Notes: generated by a model not told the origin, from the letters alone. A stretch of DNA of 64,000 nt from Gemmatimonadota bacterium (GCA_041390125.1 JAWKQN010000014.1:62001-126000); one strand, 5' to 3'; numbered from the stretch's first letter, positions 1-8,493 are shown. Program-made: numbers and translations.

Positions 1-281
1 AGGCTCTGAGCTATTCGGCCGTGCGCTCCACGTTGCGGGTGCTCAGCGAGAAGGGGCACGTCGAGCGCACGGCGGAAGGCAAGCGCTACCTGTACGAGCC
101 GGCGGTCCGGCAGGACCGCGCGCGCAAGGCGGCGCTGAAGGACCTGGTGACCACGTTCTTCGACGGCTCTGCGGAGCGGGCGGCGGCAGCGTTGCTGCGC
201 ATGTCCGACACGCGCAGCCCCGAGGACGTGCTGGAGCGGCTGCGCCAGGAGATCCGACGCACACGTGGAGAGGGGAGGTGA
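1..281 (+). CDS. BlaI/MecI-family transcriptional repressor, C-terminal part (5' end outside window)
   Basis: The reading frame is open from the window edge and ends with TGA at 279-281. The visible part begins ALSYSAVRSTLRVLSEKGHV, the recognition helix and wing of a BlaI-type winged helix, followed by the basic stretch typical of the dimerisation and cleavage region. BlaI proteins repress their own gene and a partner M56 metalloprotease, which inactivates them by proteolysis. The M56 partner starts 4 bases downstream, so the two are surely cotranscribed. The N-terminus and the operator lie outside the window. Confidence 0.85.
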   Translation, partial: ALSYSAVRSTLRVLSEKGHVERTAEGKRYLYEPAVRQDRARKAALKDLVTTFFDGSAERAAAALLRMSDTRSPEDVLERLRQEIRRTRGEGR

Positions 282-285
282 CGGG

Positions 286-2409
286 ATGATGGACTGGATG
301 ATGTTCGACGGAACGGCGTCTGCGGGACTGGCCGCGGAGATCGCGCTCAAGGCGACGGTGTTGTTGACCACGGTCGGCGCCACGGCCTGGCTGCTGCGGC
401 GCGCGTCCGCGGCCGTGCGCCACAGCCTGTGGGCCGCCGCCACGCTGGCCTTGCTGGCCCTGCCGCTCCTCAGCGCCTCGGCGCTCGACTGGGCGGTGCT
501 GCCGGCGCGCAGCACGGTGGACGCGCAGGCAGTCGGGTCCGCGCCGCAGACGCCCTCGCCGGTCGCGCGGGTGGAGTCCGCTCCCCCGCACGCGGAGGCC
601 GGCGAGACCTTCGCGGCGGTACGGTCGTCTCCGGTCCGGCCCGCGTCGGCTACGGCACCGGGCGTCGGGACCGCGCTGGCCGGCCTGTGGGCCGTGGGCG
701 CGCTCCTGATCCTCGGGCACCTGGGCCTGGGGCTGGCGGTGCTGGCGCACCGTACGCGCACCGGACTTCGCCTGACGGAGGGCCGCGAACGCCGTGCGCT
801 CGATCGGGCCCTCGCGCGTGCGGGGGTGGAGCGGCCCGTCGAGCTGGTGATCAGCGCCACCGTCTCGACGCCGCTGACGTGGGGCGTGCGGAGATCCCGG
901 ATCCTCCTGCCCGCACGTTCGGATGTGTGGACCGACGACCGTCTCCGCCTCGTGCTCGAGCACGAGGCGGCCCACGTGGCCCGCGCCGACGCGCGCTGGT
1001 TGGCGCTGAGCCGCGTGGCGCTCGCCCTGTACTGGTTCCACCCGCTGGCCTGGTGGGCCGATCGCCGTCTGCACGCCGAGGCGGAGCGCGCGGCCGACGA
1101 CCGTGTGCTGGGTGGAGGCGCGCGCGCCTCCGACTACGCCGGCCACCTGGTGGACGTGGCGGCCCAGGTCGCGGGCCGTGCCCGCCTCGCACCCGCCGCC
1201 TGTCTGGCCCACACGGACGGGTTCGAAGGCCGCGTGCTGGCCATCCTCGACCGGAGCGCCGATCGCACGCGCACCGGACCGCTCCGCGCCGTGCTGATCC
1301 TGGCCGCCGTCGGGGTGGCGGTAGTGCCCCTCGCGGCGGCGGTGCCGGTCTCCGCGCCCGCGCACGACGAGGGGGCGGCCGAGGTGCCCGCAGCCGACCT
1401 CGCCGACGCGGTCGCCGACGCCGTCGGAGCGGCGCTCACACCCGCTCCACAGGCGGACGTGGAGGTGGACGAACAGGACGCCCGCCTCGACCCCCGGTCG
1501 GTGGCGGCGCTGTCCCAGGCGCTCCGCACCGATGGCAGCGTGGAGGTGCGCAGGACGTCGGCCTGGGCGCTCGGGCAGATCGAGGATCCCGCCGCGGTCC
1601 CGGCGCTGATGTACGCGCTGGAGAACGATGCCGACCTGGACGTGCGGCGCACTGCGGTCTGGGCCCTCGGTCAGATCGAGAGCTCCGAGGCGGTGCCCGC
1701 GCTCACCCGCGCGCTCGGGGACGACGACGCCGAGCTGCGCGCCCAGGCCGTCTGGGCCCTGGGTCAGATCGAATCCGGCGCGGCGGTGGAGCCGCTCCTG
1801 GCGCTGCTCTCGGACCCCGACGCCCAGGTCCGGGGCCAGGCGGTGTGGGCGCTGGGCCAGATCGAGGACCGGGCGGCCGTCGACGGGCTGATGACTGCAC
1901 TGCGCGACGATGCCGACCAGGTCCGCAGCCAGGCGGCGTGGGCGCTCGGCCAGATCGAGGATGACGCCGCCACGGATGCGCTGGCGGCCGCGCTGCGGAA
2001 TGACGCGTCCGCGTCCGTGCGGGCGCAGGCCGCGTGGGCCATCGGACAGATCGAGCCGCGCAGCGCGCCGACGGCGCTCCTGGACGCCCTCACGGACGAC
2101 GACACGCGTGTGCGCGGTCAGGCCATCTGGGCCCTGGGTCAGATCGAGGACCGGAGCGCCGTCCCACGCCTGATCGAGTTGCTCCAGCATGAGGATCCCT
2201 CCGTGCGCAGCGGAGCGTTGCATGCGCTGGGCGAGATCGGAGGACAGGCCGCCCTGGAAGCGATCGCGCCCCTGCTCCAGGATCCCGATGAACAGATCCG
2301 GGCGGCCGCGGCGCGCGCCCTGGGAGGCGGCGGGTGGAACAACCCCGATCCGCGTCCGCAGCCGAGGCCCCGCCCCCAGCCCCGGCCTCGCCCCGGCGGA
2401 GTGGAGTGA
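286..2409 (+). CDS. BlaR1/MecR1-like M56 membrane metallopeptidase with C-terminal HEAT repeats
   Basis: A 707-residue protein; ATG 286 is chosen because a GGAGGTG ribosome site (274-280) sits just upstream. The N-terminal third has several membrane segments and the zinc motif HEAAH at residues 226-230, followed about 40 residues later by the E of AEAERAADD. These are M56 hallmarks. After a further membrane segment (about 330-355) come eight full and one partial 31-residue repeats with the core WALGQIE (nt about 1540-2330), then a Pro/Arg tail. The usual penicillin-binding sensor domain is absent. Inferred role: the HEAT array senses an envelope ligand or partner and the peptidase relieves the BlaI repressor. 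The stop overlaps the next start as ATGA. Confidence 0.85.
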   Translation: MMDWMMFDGTASAGLAAEIALKATVLLTTVGATAWLLRRASAAVRHSLWAAATLALLALPLLSASALDWAVLPARSTVDAQAVGSAPQTPSPVARVESAPPHAEAGETFAAVRSSPVRPASATAPGVGTALAGLWAVGALLILGHLGLGLAVLAHRTRTGLRLTEGRERRALDRALARAGVERPVELVISATVSTPLTWGVRRSRILLPARSDVWTDDRLRLVLEHEAAHVARADARWLALSRVALALYWFHPLAWWADRRLHAEAERAADDRVLGGGARASDYAGHLVDVAAQVAGRARLAPAACLAHTDGFEGRVLAILDRSADRTRTGPLRAVLILAAVGVAVVPLAAAVPVSAPAHDEGAAEVPAADLADAVADAVGAALTPAPQADVEVDEQDARLDPRSVAALSQALRTDGSVEVRRTSAWALGQIEDPAAVPALMYALENDADLDVRRTAVWALGQIESSEAVPALTRALGDDDAELRAQAVWALGQIESGAAVEPLLALLSDPDAQVRGQAVWALGQIEDRAAVDGLMTALRDDADQVRSQAAWALGQIEDDAATDALAAALRNDASASVRAQAAWAIGQIEPRSAPTALLDALTDDDTRVRGQAIWALGQIEDRSAVPRLIELLQHEDPSVRSGALHALGEIGGQAALEAIAPLLQDPDEQIRAAAARALGGGGWNNPDPRPQPRPRPQPRPRPGGVE

Positions 2410-3290
2410 TGTCCCTCCGCGCGTGGGTCGGTGTCCTGGGCGTGCCCGCGCTGACGCTGGCGGTGCTCGTGGCCGCGTCCGGTCCGGACGAGGGGACGAA
2501 CCGGGAGGTGGGGTCCCGGACCGGACCGGCCCGGGCACAGGTCGCCGGCGACGTGGAGGCGCTTCTGGACGCCGTCCGCGGACTCCGCCCCCTGAGCTGC
2601 GCCCTCGCGCAGCGCACGGTGGGCGGGCGGTGGGGACCCGGTCGGACCCTGAGCGTGGTGGACGCCCCGGGCGCGCCGGATCCCGACGCGGAGCGCGCGG
2701 CCGGCGCGTGGATGGGCCGCGCGCTGGCCGCCGGCGAGCGCGGACGGCTGCTCGACGCGCTCGCGGAGCCCGACGCCTGCGTCCGGGTCGTGGCCGCGCT
2801 GGTCCTCGGGGGGGAGCGGGAGCCGTCGGCGGTGCCGGCGCTCGTCGAGCGGGCCCGGAGCGCCGCGGCGGAGCCCGCGCTGGCGGCGTTGCGCGCTCTG
2901 GGCGCGGGCGGCTGGAGCGAGGCGGGGCCCGGCGTGCGGGGCCTGCTGGACCACCCCGACGCGCGTCGACGCGCGGGCGCCGCCTGGGCGCTGGGTGGGA
3001 TCGAGGACACGGCGGCGGAGGCCGACCTGGCGGAGCGGCTCTCCGATCCGGATCGGGTGGTGCGACGGAACGCCGCCTGGGCGCTCGGTCGGCTGGAGCG
3101 CGCCTCGGCCGTGCCTCGGCTCGTGGAGGCCCTGCGGGACGGCGAGCCCACGGTCCGCATCAACGTGGCCTGGGCGCTGGGACAGATCGAGAGCGCGAGC
3201 GCCATCCCGGCGCTGACGGAGCTGCTCGCCACGGACGACTCCCCCGCCGTACGGGAGGCCGCGGCCTGGGCGTTGGGTCAGATCGAGTAG
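2409..3290 (+). CDS. Secreted HEAT-repeat protein
   Basis: A 293-residue protein whose ATG overlaps the stop of the M56 gene, implying translational coupling. It starts with a basic n-region and hydrophobic stretch (residues 2-25) that look like a signal peptide or anchor. The C-terminal half holds HEAT repeats of the same type as its neighbour (WALGQIE, WALGRLE), the last ending exactly at the C-terminus. No catalytic motif is visible. I infer a periplasmic partner or decoy for the HEAT domain of the M56 sensor. The paralogy looks like a domain duplication. Confidence 0.8.
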   Translation: MSLRAWVGVLGVPALTLAVLVAASGPDEGTNREVGSRTGPARAQVAGDVEALLDAVRGLRPLSCALAQRTVGGRWGPGRTLSVVDAPGAPDPDAERAAGAWMGRALAAGERGRLLDALAEPDACVRVVAALVLGGEREPSAVPALVERARSAAAEPALAALRALGAGGWSEAGPGVRGLLDHPDARRRAGAAWALGGIEDTAAEADLAERLSDPDRVVRRNAAWALGRLERASAVPRLVEALRDGEPTVRINVAWALGQIESASAIPALTELLATDDSPAVREAAAWALGQIE

Positions 3291-3313
3291 GCTCGCCGAG
3301 GCGCTGCGCGTCC

Positions 3314-3351
3314 GGAGGCGACGGGCCGCGCTTCGGGAGGCGACGGGCCGC
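3314..3351. repeat. 16-bp direct repeat
   Basis: GGAGGCGACGGGCCGC occurs at 3314-3329 and again at 3336-3351. The second copy forms part of the following hairpin, so the repeat may be a duplicated terminator arm. Confidence 0.6.
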
Positions 3352-3372
3352 AACCGGAAGGTTGCGGCCCGT
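3343..3372 (+). terminator. Strong hairpin after the HEAT operon
   Basis: ACGGGCCGCAACC (3343-3355) pairs perfectly with 3360-3372 across a GGAA tetraloop. There is no real T tract, so it may act as a Rho-assisted or structural terminator. It separates the M56/HEAT operon from the regulator that follows. Confidence 0.65.
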
Positions 3373-3388
3373 TCCGCGTCCGTGCCGG

Positions 3389-3415
3389 TTGACCGGGGCT
3401 AACGGACAACATAAT
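3389..3415 (+). promoter_or_regulatory. Candidate sigma-70-type promoter giving a leaderless mRNA
   Basis: TTGACC (3389-3394) and CATAAT (3410-3415) resemble -35 and -10 boxes with a short 15-bp spacer. Transcription would begin near 3422-3425, at or next to the ATG at 3425. No Shine-Dalgarno sequence is present, which fits a leaderless message. Confidence 0.5.
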
Positions 3416-3423
3416 TTGTCCGT
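3402..3423. promoter_or_regulatory. Palindromic operator overlapping the -10 box and start
   Basis: A perfect 8-bp inverted repeat, ACGGACAA (3402-3409) and TTGTCCGT (3416-3423), flanks the putative -10 CATAAT and ends one base before the ATG. A dimeric winged-helix repressor bound here would block RNA polymerase. I infer autoregulation by the protein encoded at 3425. Confidence 0.6.
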
Positions 3424-3424
3424 C

Positions 3425-4033
3425 ATGAACCGGATCCCGCCCGACCTCGAGTCTGTCCAGATCATCGACGACGTGGAGCGCGCGCTGGTGCTCCTGAAGG
3501 AGCCCCGACGTCGCATCCTGGAGCTGGCGCGCGCCGGCGTCTCGGCGGTGGATCTGGCGGATCGGCTCGGCGAGACGCGCCAGCGGCTCGGCTACCATCT
3601 CCGTCAGCTGGTGGACGCCGGCCTGCTGGACGAGGAGACCGGGGAGCGCCGGGGCGCCGTGGTCGAGAAGCGCTATCGGGCTCGGGCCGACAGCTATGCG
3701 CTGTCGCCGGATCTCCTCGGACCGCTCGCCGCCCGCCTCTCCGGCGGGGACCGGGAGAGCCTCGCCCACCTCCTGGGGGCGGTGCACCAGGTCCAGCGCG
3801 ACGTCACCGCGGTGCTGGAGTCCGGCCCGGAGACGCGTGTGCCCACGCTGACGCTGTCGACGCGCATCCGGTTCGCGGACGCGGCCGAGCGCGGTGCCTT
3901 CGCCGACGCGCTGGTGCGCGCCCTCACGGACGTCGTGGCCCGTTGCGCCCGTCCCTTCGAGGTCACGGAGCCCGACGCGAAGGACGCAGAGCCGTTCCGC
4001 CTCACCCTCACCCTTCACCCCACTCCATCATGA
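3425..4033 (+). CDS. ArsR-like winged-helix transcriptional regulator
   Basis: A 202-residue protein beginning MNRIPPDLESVQ. Residues about 25-75 form a winged helix (ALVLLKEPRRRILELARAG, then DLADRLGETRQRLGYHLRQL) of the HTH_20/ArsR type. The C-terminal half looks like a ligand or dimer domain and has no metal-binding cysteine cluster. ATG 3425 is chosen because it begins at the end of the promoter/operator palindrome; upstream in-frame codons lie inside the terminator. Its stop overlaps the next start (ATGA), the common pairing of an ArsR-type repressor with an SRPBCC/AHSA1 protein. Confidence 0.8.
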   Translation: MNRIPPDLESVQIIDDVERALVLLKEPRRRILELARAGVSAVDLADRLGETRQRLGYHLRQLVDAGLLDEETGERRGAVVEKRYRARADSYALSPDLLGPLAARLSGGDRESLAHLLGAVHQVQRDVTAVLESGPETRVPTLTLSTRIRFADAAERGAFADALVRALTDVVARCARPFEVTEPDAKDAEPFRLTLTLHPTPS

Positions 4034-4812
4034 CCGACCCACTGCCTTGGAGAGACGAACGCGAGATCCGCGTCGAGGCCGAACCCGCCCGCGTGTGGGC
4101 CGCCTGGGCCGAGCCCGCCCACGTGGCCCGATGGTTCGCGGATGAAGGGCACGGATCCCTGGAGCCCGGAGGGGAGATCGTCCACGTCTTCCACGGGCAC
4201 GGGGAGCACCGCTACCGCGTGCTCGAGGTCGAGCCCGAGCGCCGCCTCGTGCTCGAAGGCGAGATGGACGGCATCGCTTTCCGGCAGGAGACGGTGCTCA
4301 CATACCGGGACGGCGTGACCGTCCTCACCCTCGTGCACTCCGGCTTCGGATCCGCCGATCCGGACTCGGAGATCACGCAAGGCATCGACTCCGGTTGGGC
4401 CATGGCGCTCGCGGTCTTCAAGCACTACGTCGAGCGCTGGTACGGTCGGGACAAGGTCAGCCTCTCGCTCTTCCGCCCCGCGACCTTCGACTACACGGAG
4501 CTGGTCCAAGAGCGCTACGCCGCCGGGCTGCACACCTGGCTGACCGCCGAGGTCTCGATCGGGTCGTCGGATCCGCCCCGCCTGCGCTCCGGCCTCGCGC
4601 TGCGCGGACACGAGTTGGTGCGAACCGATCACGAGATCGCGCGCACGTGGGAGGAGCTGGACGGCGTGCTCGAGCTCAAGGCGTTCGGATCCGCGCCGGA
4701 TGCGCGCGTGCTCGGCGTCCGCGTGAGTAGCTGGAGCCCGAACGCGGAGGCCCGCCTGGCCGCACTCCGGCCGGAGTTGGAGGCGGCGGTGGAACGGCTG
4801 GCGCGGGCGTGA
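4030..4812 (+). CDS. SRPBCC (AHSA1/START-like) domain protein
   Basis: A 260-residue protein. Residues 5-150 follow the AHSA1 pattern: REIRVEAEPARVWAAWAEP at the N-terminus, the WFADE loop, then alternating strands and a long C-terminal helix ending in FKHYVERWYG. Such folds bind hydrophobic small molecules. Residues about 160-260 form a second, less recognisable domain that may be another helix-grip fold. Translation is coupled to the upstream regulator, so it probably handles or senses the same ligand. The substrate cannot be told from sequence. It converges with the SGNH gene, 7 bases away. Confidence 0.75.
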   Translation: MTDPLPWRDEREIRVEAEPARVWAAWAEPAHVARWFADEGHGSLEPGGEIVHVFHGHGEHRYRVLEVEPERRLVLEGEMDGIAFRQETVLTYRDGVTVLTLVHSGFGSADPDSEITQGIDSGWAMALAVFKHYVERWYGRDKVSLSLFRPATFDYTELVQERYAAGLHTWLTAEVSIGSSDPPRLRSGLALRGHELVRTDHEIARTWEELDGVLELKAFGSAPDARVLGVRVSSWSPNAEARLAALRPELEAAVERLARA

Positions 4813-4819
4813 ACGGACT

Positions 4820-6100
4820 TCAGGAGCCGGCGTGCAGGTTCTCCGCATCGAGGAAGCGCTCGCGGACGGCGCGGGCGATGGCCTCGCCGGCGAACCGGTT
4901 CCCCAGGGCGGTCCAGTGTCGATCCCAGTGGAAATACAGGTCCTGCCTGCGTGCAGCACCGCCGGGCAGGAGCAGCGGCTCGAAGTCCTCGCGCAGGAAG
5001 TGGCACTCGAGCCTCTGATCGACGCAGATGCGTCGCAACCCGTACTCGTCCAGGTTGACGGCGAAGTCGCTCCTCTCCATCCGGAACGTCTGCCGCGTGA
5101 CCACCCACGCCCAGTCGTGCACCGCTTCGCGCGCGGGTACGTGCGCGACCAGTAGCTTCGCACCGCTCGCGCGTACAGCGTTCTGCAGTTCCTCGAGAAG
5201 GGCCTCGGTGATCCGCCAGTCACGCCGCACATCCGCCCGGGACTCCGTGCGCCAAACGTCCCACTCCAGCGGAATCGCCAGCCGCTGGGGTTGGGTCTCG
5301 CGGGTGAGCCGGAGCGCCCGCGCGAGCTTGAAGGCCTGCGGGCTGCTCTTCACGATCCGCGTCACATCCCGATAGAGCATGGAGTGCCGGGTCAAGAAGC
5401 CCTTGAGACCTCCCGGATGCCCCGCCGACTCCCCCGCGTCGAGCCCGGGCACCTCCTCCGTCGGCGGCGGGCCAGCCGGGACCGGCACGCCCCGCAGCTC
5501 GAGGTGCGCATCGGTGCTGTCTCCGACCAGCTCGAACCAGGGCTTGCGTCCGCGCCAGTAGCGATCGGATCCGTTGCTGTTGATGTCGTTCCCGTAGAAC
5601 AGCAGGATCACGAGGTCGGGGTCGTACGCCACGCCGTCCCGCCGGAACCACAACAGCTCCTGGTCCGTGCTCCATCCGGCGGTACCGGCGTTGATGACCT
5701 GGACCGGGCGCCCGCCCGAGGCGTTGAGCGCCTTCTTCATCACTTCGGAGAACAGGTCCTCGAACTCGACCGTGTACCCCTGCGCGAAGGAGTCGCCCAG
5801 GACGAGGATGCGGTACTCGCCGTCCGGCTTCGCCAGCGGGTACTCCGGACCGCGGATGCGCCGCGAGTTGAACGACTCATGGATGGTGTATTCGCGCGGC
5901 GCGTAGCGGACGCCCTCGAAGTTGGCCTTCTTGATCCATCCGAGCAGCGTGTCCGGCTCCACCCGGATGACGTTGGCGCCGGGAACGGTCGGGCGGTGCC
6001 GGATGATGCGCACCGCGCCCTCGCTCAGGGTGAGGGCGAACAGGCTGGCGACCCCCAGCAACGCGAGGTTGGCTGCCAGCTTCCGCAGTTGCCCAGCCAT
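4820..6100 (-). CDS. SGNH/GDSL-type hydrolase, membrane-anchored
   Basis: A 426-residue protein with an N-terminal hydrophobic segment (residues 8-25). It carries the SGNH block I motif ILVLGDSFAQGY with the GDS serine near residue 104, the block III-like FYGNDIN, and a C-terminal DRHWTALGN that supplies the Asp-x-x-His pair. This is the layout of AlgJ/AlgX-type and OAT-associated SGNH proteins that transfer or remove acyl groups on polysaccharides. It is the last gene of a minus-strand cassette with DUF5989, SxtJ and a carbamoyltransferase. I infer extracytoplasmic modification of a glycan or lipid. Confidence 0.8.
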   Translation of the reverse strand: MAGQLRKLAANLALLGVASLFALTLSEGAVRIIRHRPTVPGANVIRVEPDTLLGWIKKANFEGVRYAPREYTIHESFNSRRIRGPEYPLAKPDGEYRILVLGDSFAQGYTVEFEDLFSEVMKKALNASGGRPVQVINAGTAGWSTDQELLWFRRDGVAYDPDLVILLFYGNDINSNGSDRYWRGRKPWFELVGDSTDAHLELRGVPVPAGPPPTEEVPGLDAGESAGHPGGLKGFLTRHSMLYRDVTRIVKSSPQAFKLARALRLTRETQPQRLAIPLEWDVWRTESRADVRRDWRITEALLEELQNAVRASGAKLLVAHVPAREAVHDWAWVVTRQTFRMERSDFAVNLDEYGLRRICVDQRLECHFLREDFEPLLLPGGAARRQDLYFHWDRHWTALGNRFAGEAIARAVRERFLDAENLHAGS

Positions 6101-6109
6101 CGCCCGTTC

Positions 6110-6268
6110 CTAGAAGATGGTGTAGATGAACGGCGCCAGCGCAGATCCTTGTGCGAACACCAGGACGGCGCCGAGGAGCACCAGCACGAGCAGTATGGGC
6201 AGGAGCCACCACTTCTTGCGGACGCGCAAGAAGTCCCAGAGATCCCCGATCAGCGTGGAGCGAGCCAT
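6110..6268 (-). CDS. DUF5989 small membrane protein
   Basis: A 52-residue protein read from the sequence. It begins MARSTLIGDLWDFLRVRKKW, is followed by one membrane segment rich in Leu and Val, and ends APFIYTIF. This is the pattern of the DUF5989 family, which is habitually found beside SxtJ and carbamoyltransferase genes. It lies 9 bases upstream of the SGNH gene and 24 bases downstream of SxtJ, all on the minus strand. A scaffold or anchor role is plausible, but the molecular function is unknown. Confidence 0.85.
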   Translation of the reverse strand: MARSTLIGDLWDFLRVRKKWWLLPILLVLVLLGAVLVFAQGSALAPFIYTIF

Positions 6269-6292
6269 ATCTAGCGATTCCTCGTAGGACGA

Positions 6293-6694
6293 TCAGAACT
6301 TTCGTTGCATCGAGGCCCCACGCGTCTCCTCGCGTGCGACCCAGTAGCTTCCCCCATGCGCCCGGTGCGCAATGGGATTCTTCCCGACGACCCGGGCCAG
6401 CGCCCCGATCGGTGCCACGACCCCGTAGAAGACCACCCCCATCAGGATCGGGGTCGTGAACCTGGAGATGGCGTGCGCCATACGCATCCAGCCGCGCTCT
6501 ACGGGTCCCAGGCGCGTGGGCGCGAGCAGCGCAGCTCCGAGCAGCAGGAGCGCGAGCCCGCCGAGCACGAGCGGAGAGAGCGTGTGCCCTCGCCACCAGG
6601 CAACACCGGACAGGACCGCAAAGGCCCCTCCGACGGTGCCGCCGAAGCGCCGGCCCTCGGCGGCGCTCAGTCGAGGGGGATGTCGGTTCTCCAA
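6293..6694 (-). CDS. SxtJ-family membrane protein
   Basis: About 133 residues with two or three hydrophobic segments (near residues 15-60 and 80-105) and the SxtJ-like stretch LGPVERGWMRMAHAISRFTTPILMG. I chose TTG at 6694 because GGAGGAGG lies just upstream. This gives a 28-bp overlap with the end of the carbamoyltransferase and hence coupling. SxtJ was named from the saxitoxin cluster, but homologues sit beside carbamoyltransferases and DUF5989 in many phyla. The function is not established. Confidence 0.75.
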   Translation of the reverse strand: MENRHPPRLSAAEGRRFGGTVGGAFAVLSGVAWWRGHTLSPLVLGGLALLLLGAALLAPTRLGPVERGWMRMAHAISRFTTPILMGVVFYGVVAPIGALARVVGKNPIAHRAHGGSYWVAREETRGASMQRKF

Positions 6695-8493
6695 TCGACC
6701 TCCTCCGTCCAGGCGGGTTGACCCTCCTTGGACAGCAGAAACGGACCGACCACCAGGTGGTCCATGTGGGTACGCATGAAACAGCGGTAGGCGTCGGCGG
6801 GAGTGCAGACGATCGGCTCGCCGCGGACATTGAAGGACGTGTTGACCAGGACCGCGCAGCCCGTGCGGGCCGCGAATGCGGTGAGCAGGCCGTGGTAGTC
6901 CGGGTTGGATGCTCCGTCCACAGTCTGGATGCGAGCCGAGTAGTCCACATGCGTGACGGCCGGTATGTCCGAACGCGGGACGTTCAGGAGGTCGATGCCC
7001 CACAAGCCGTCTGATCCCTCGGGCAGTGGGAGCCGCCGATGCTCCCGGACGGGGGCGACCAACAGCATGTACGGCGACGCGCGTTCGATCTCGAAGTAGT
7101 CGGACACGCGATCGACGAGAACACTCGGGGCAAAGGGACGGAAGCTCTCCCGGAACTTGATCTTGAGGTTGAGCTGCGCCTGCATGCGCGGTGAGCGGGG
7201 GTCGCCGAGGATGCTGCGCCCACCCAGCGCCCGCGGACCGAACTCCATCCGACCCCGGAACCAGCCGACGACCTGTTCGTCGGCGAGCAGCCCGGCGACG
7301 CGTTCGAAGAGACATGCGTCGTCGAGGCGCTGATACGGCGCACCGACGCCGTCCAGGTAGGCCTGGATCTCGGCTTCGGAGAACTCGGGCCCCAGATACG
7401 AGCCCTGCATGGCATCACGCCCCGGACAGACGGTGCGGGGCTGCCCGAAGTGGCGGTGCCAGGCCAGGAGCGCCACGCCCAGCGCGCCGCCGGCATCTCC
7501 GGCCGCGGGCTGGATCCAAAGGTTCTCGAACGGCCCCTCACGCAGCAGCCGTCCGTTTCCGACGCAGTTGAGCGCCACGCCGCCGGCCAGGCAGAGGTTC
7601 GGCAGGCCGGTCTCGCGGTGCACCGTGCGCGCCATGCGCAGCATCACCTCCTCCGTCACCTCCTGGACGGACCGCGCCAGATCCATCTCGCGCTGGGTCA
7701 ACGGCGCTTCAGGCCGGCGCGCCGGCCCGTCGAAGAGCTCGGCCATGCGATCGTTCGTCATGGTGAGCCCGGTGAGGTAGTTGAAGTAGCGCTGGTTCAG
7801 GCGGAAAGAGCCGTCCTCCTTCAGGTCCATCAGCTCGGACAGGATGACGTCCACGTAGCGGGGCCGTCCGTACGGTGCGAGGCCCATGACCTTGTACTCG
7901 CCGGAGTTGACCTTGAAGCCCGTGAAGTACGTGAAGGCGGAGTACAGGAGGCCCAGCGAATCCGGCCAGTGCAGCTCCTTCAGCAGCTCCAGGTCGGAGC
8001 CCCGCCCCACACCGAACGAGGTGGTGGCCCACTCCCCCACCCCGTCCATGGTCAGGACGGCAGCCTCCTCGAACGGCGAAGGAAAGAATGCCGATGCGGC
8101 GTGCGACTCGTGGTGCTCGGCGTAGAGCACGTCGCCTTCGAAGTCCAGGGCCTCGCGGATCTGGCCGTCGATCCGCAGTCGGTCCGTCGCCCAGAGCGGC
8201 GCGGCCTTCAGGAACGAACGGAACCCGCGGGGCGCCACGCCGAGGTAGGTCTCGAGGATGCGCTCGAACTTGAGGAGCGGCTTGTCGTAGAAGGCAACGG
8301 CACCCAGATCGGCGGGCGTGAGGCCCGCGTGGCCGAGGCAGTATTCGACGGCTGCGGCCGGGAACGACGCGTCTCCCTTCTGGCGGGTGAAACGCTCTTC
8401 CTGCGCCGCCGCCACGACCCGACCCTCCTGTACGAGACAGGCAGCGGAGTCGTGATAGAAGGCGGAGATCCCTAGAACGGGCCTGCTGGACAT
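6667..8493 (-). CDS. Carbamoyltransferase (NodU/CmcH/TobZ family)
   Basis: A 608-residue protein beginning MSSRPVLGISAFYHDSAAC. The N-terminal Kae1-like domain shows the metal ligands in HHESHAASAFF and the DGVGEW loop. The C-terminal YrdC-like domain shows GPRALGGRSILGDPR. Both are needed to form carbamoyl-adenylate from carbamoyl phosphate and ATP and to carbamoylate a hydroxyl acceptor. ATG 8493 is preferred over the longer frame (8541) because it starts at the family N-terminus and has AGGA upstream. It is the first gene of the four-gene cassette. The acceptor is unknown; a sugar on a surface polymer is a reasonable guess. Confidence 0.9.
   Translation of the reverse strand: MSSRPVLGISAFYHDSAACLVQEGRVVAAAQEERFTRQKGDASFPAAAVEYCLGHAGLTPADLGAVAFYDKPLLKFERILETYLGVAPRGFRSFLKAAPLWATDRLRIDGQIREALDFEGDVLYAEHHESHAASAFFPSPFEEAAVLTMDGVGEWATTSFGVGRGSDLELLKELHWPDSLGLLYSAFTYFTGFKVNSGEYKVMGLAPYGRPRYVDVILSELMDLKEDGSFRLNQRYFNYLTGLTMTNDRMAELFDGPARRPEAPLTQREMDLARSVQEVTEEVMLRMARTVHRETGLPNLCLAGGVALNCVGNGRLLREGPFENLWIQPAAGDAGGALGVALLAWHRHFGQPRTVCPGRDAMQGSYLGPEFSEAEIQAYLDGVGAPYQRLDDACLFERVAGLLADEQVVGWFRGRMEFGPRALGGRSILGDPRSPRMQAQLNLKIKFRESFRPFAPSVLVDRVSDYFEIERASPYMLLVAPVREHRRLPLPEGSDGLWGIDLLNVPRSDIPAVTHVDYSARIQTVDGASNPDYHGLLTAFAARTGCAVLVNTSFNVRGEPIVCTPADAYRCFMRTHMDHLVVGPFLLSKEGQPAWTEEVDWRTDIPLD

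Noticed and set aside
1500..2330. Regular 93-bp DNA repeats that could be mistaken for a CRISPR or tandem array
   Set aside because: The repeats are in frame, diverged in sequence and encode HEAT units; there are no uniform spacers.
43..2538. A very long minus-strand open frame over the M56/HEAT genes
   Set aside because: It is antisense to a gene with clear catalytic and repeat motifs. Its product is Arg/Gly/Pro-rich low complexity, as expected from high-GC shadow frames.
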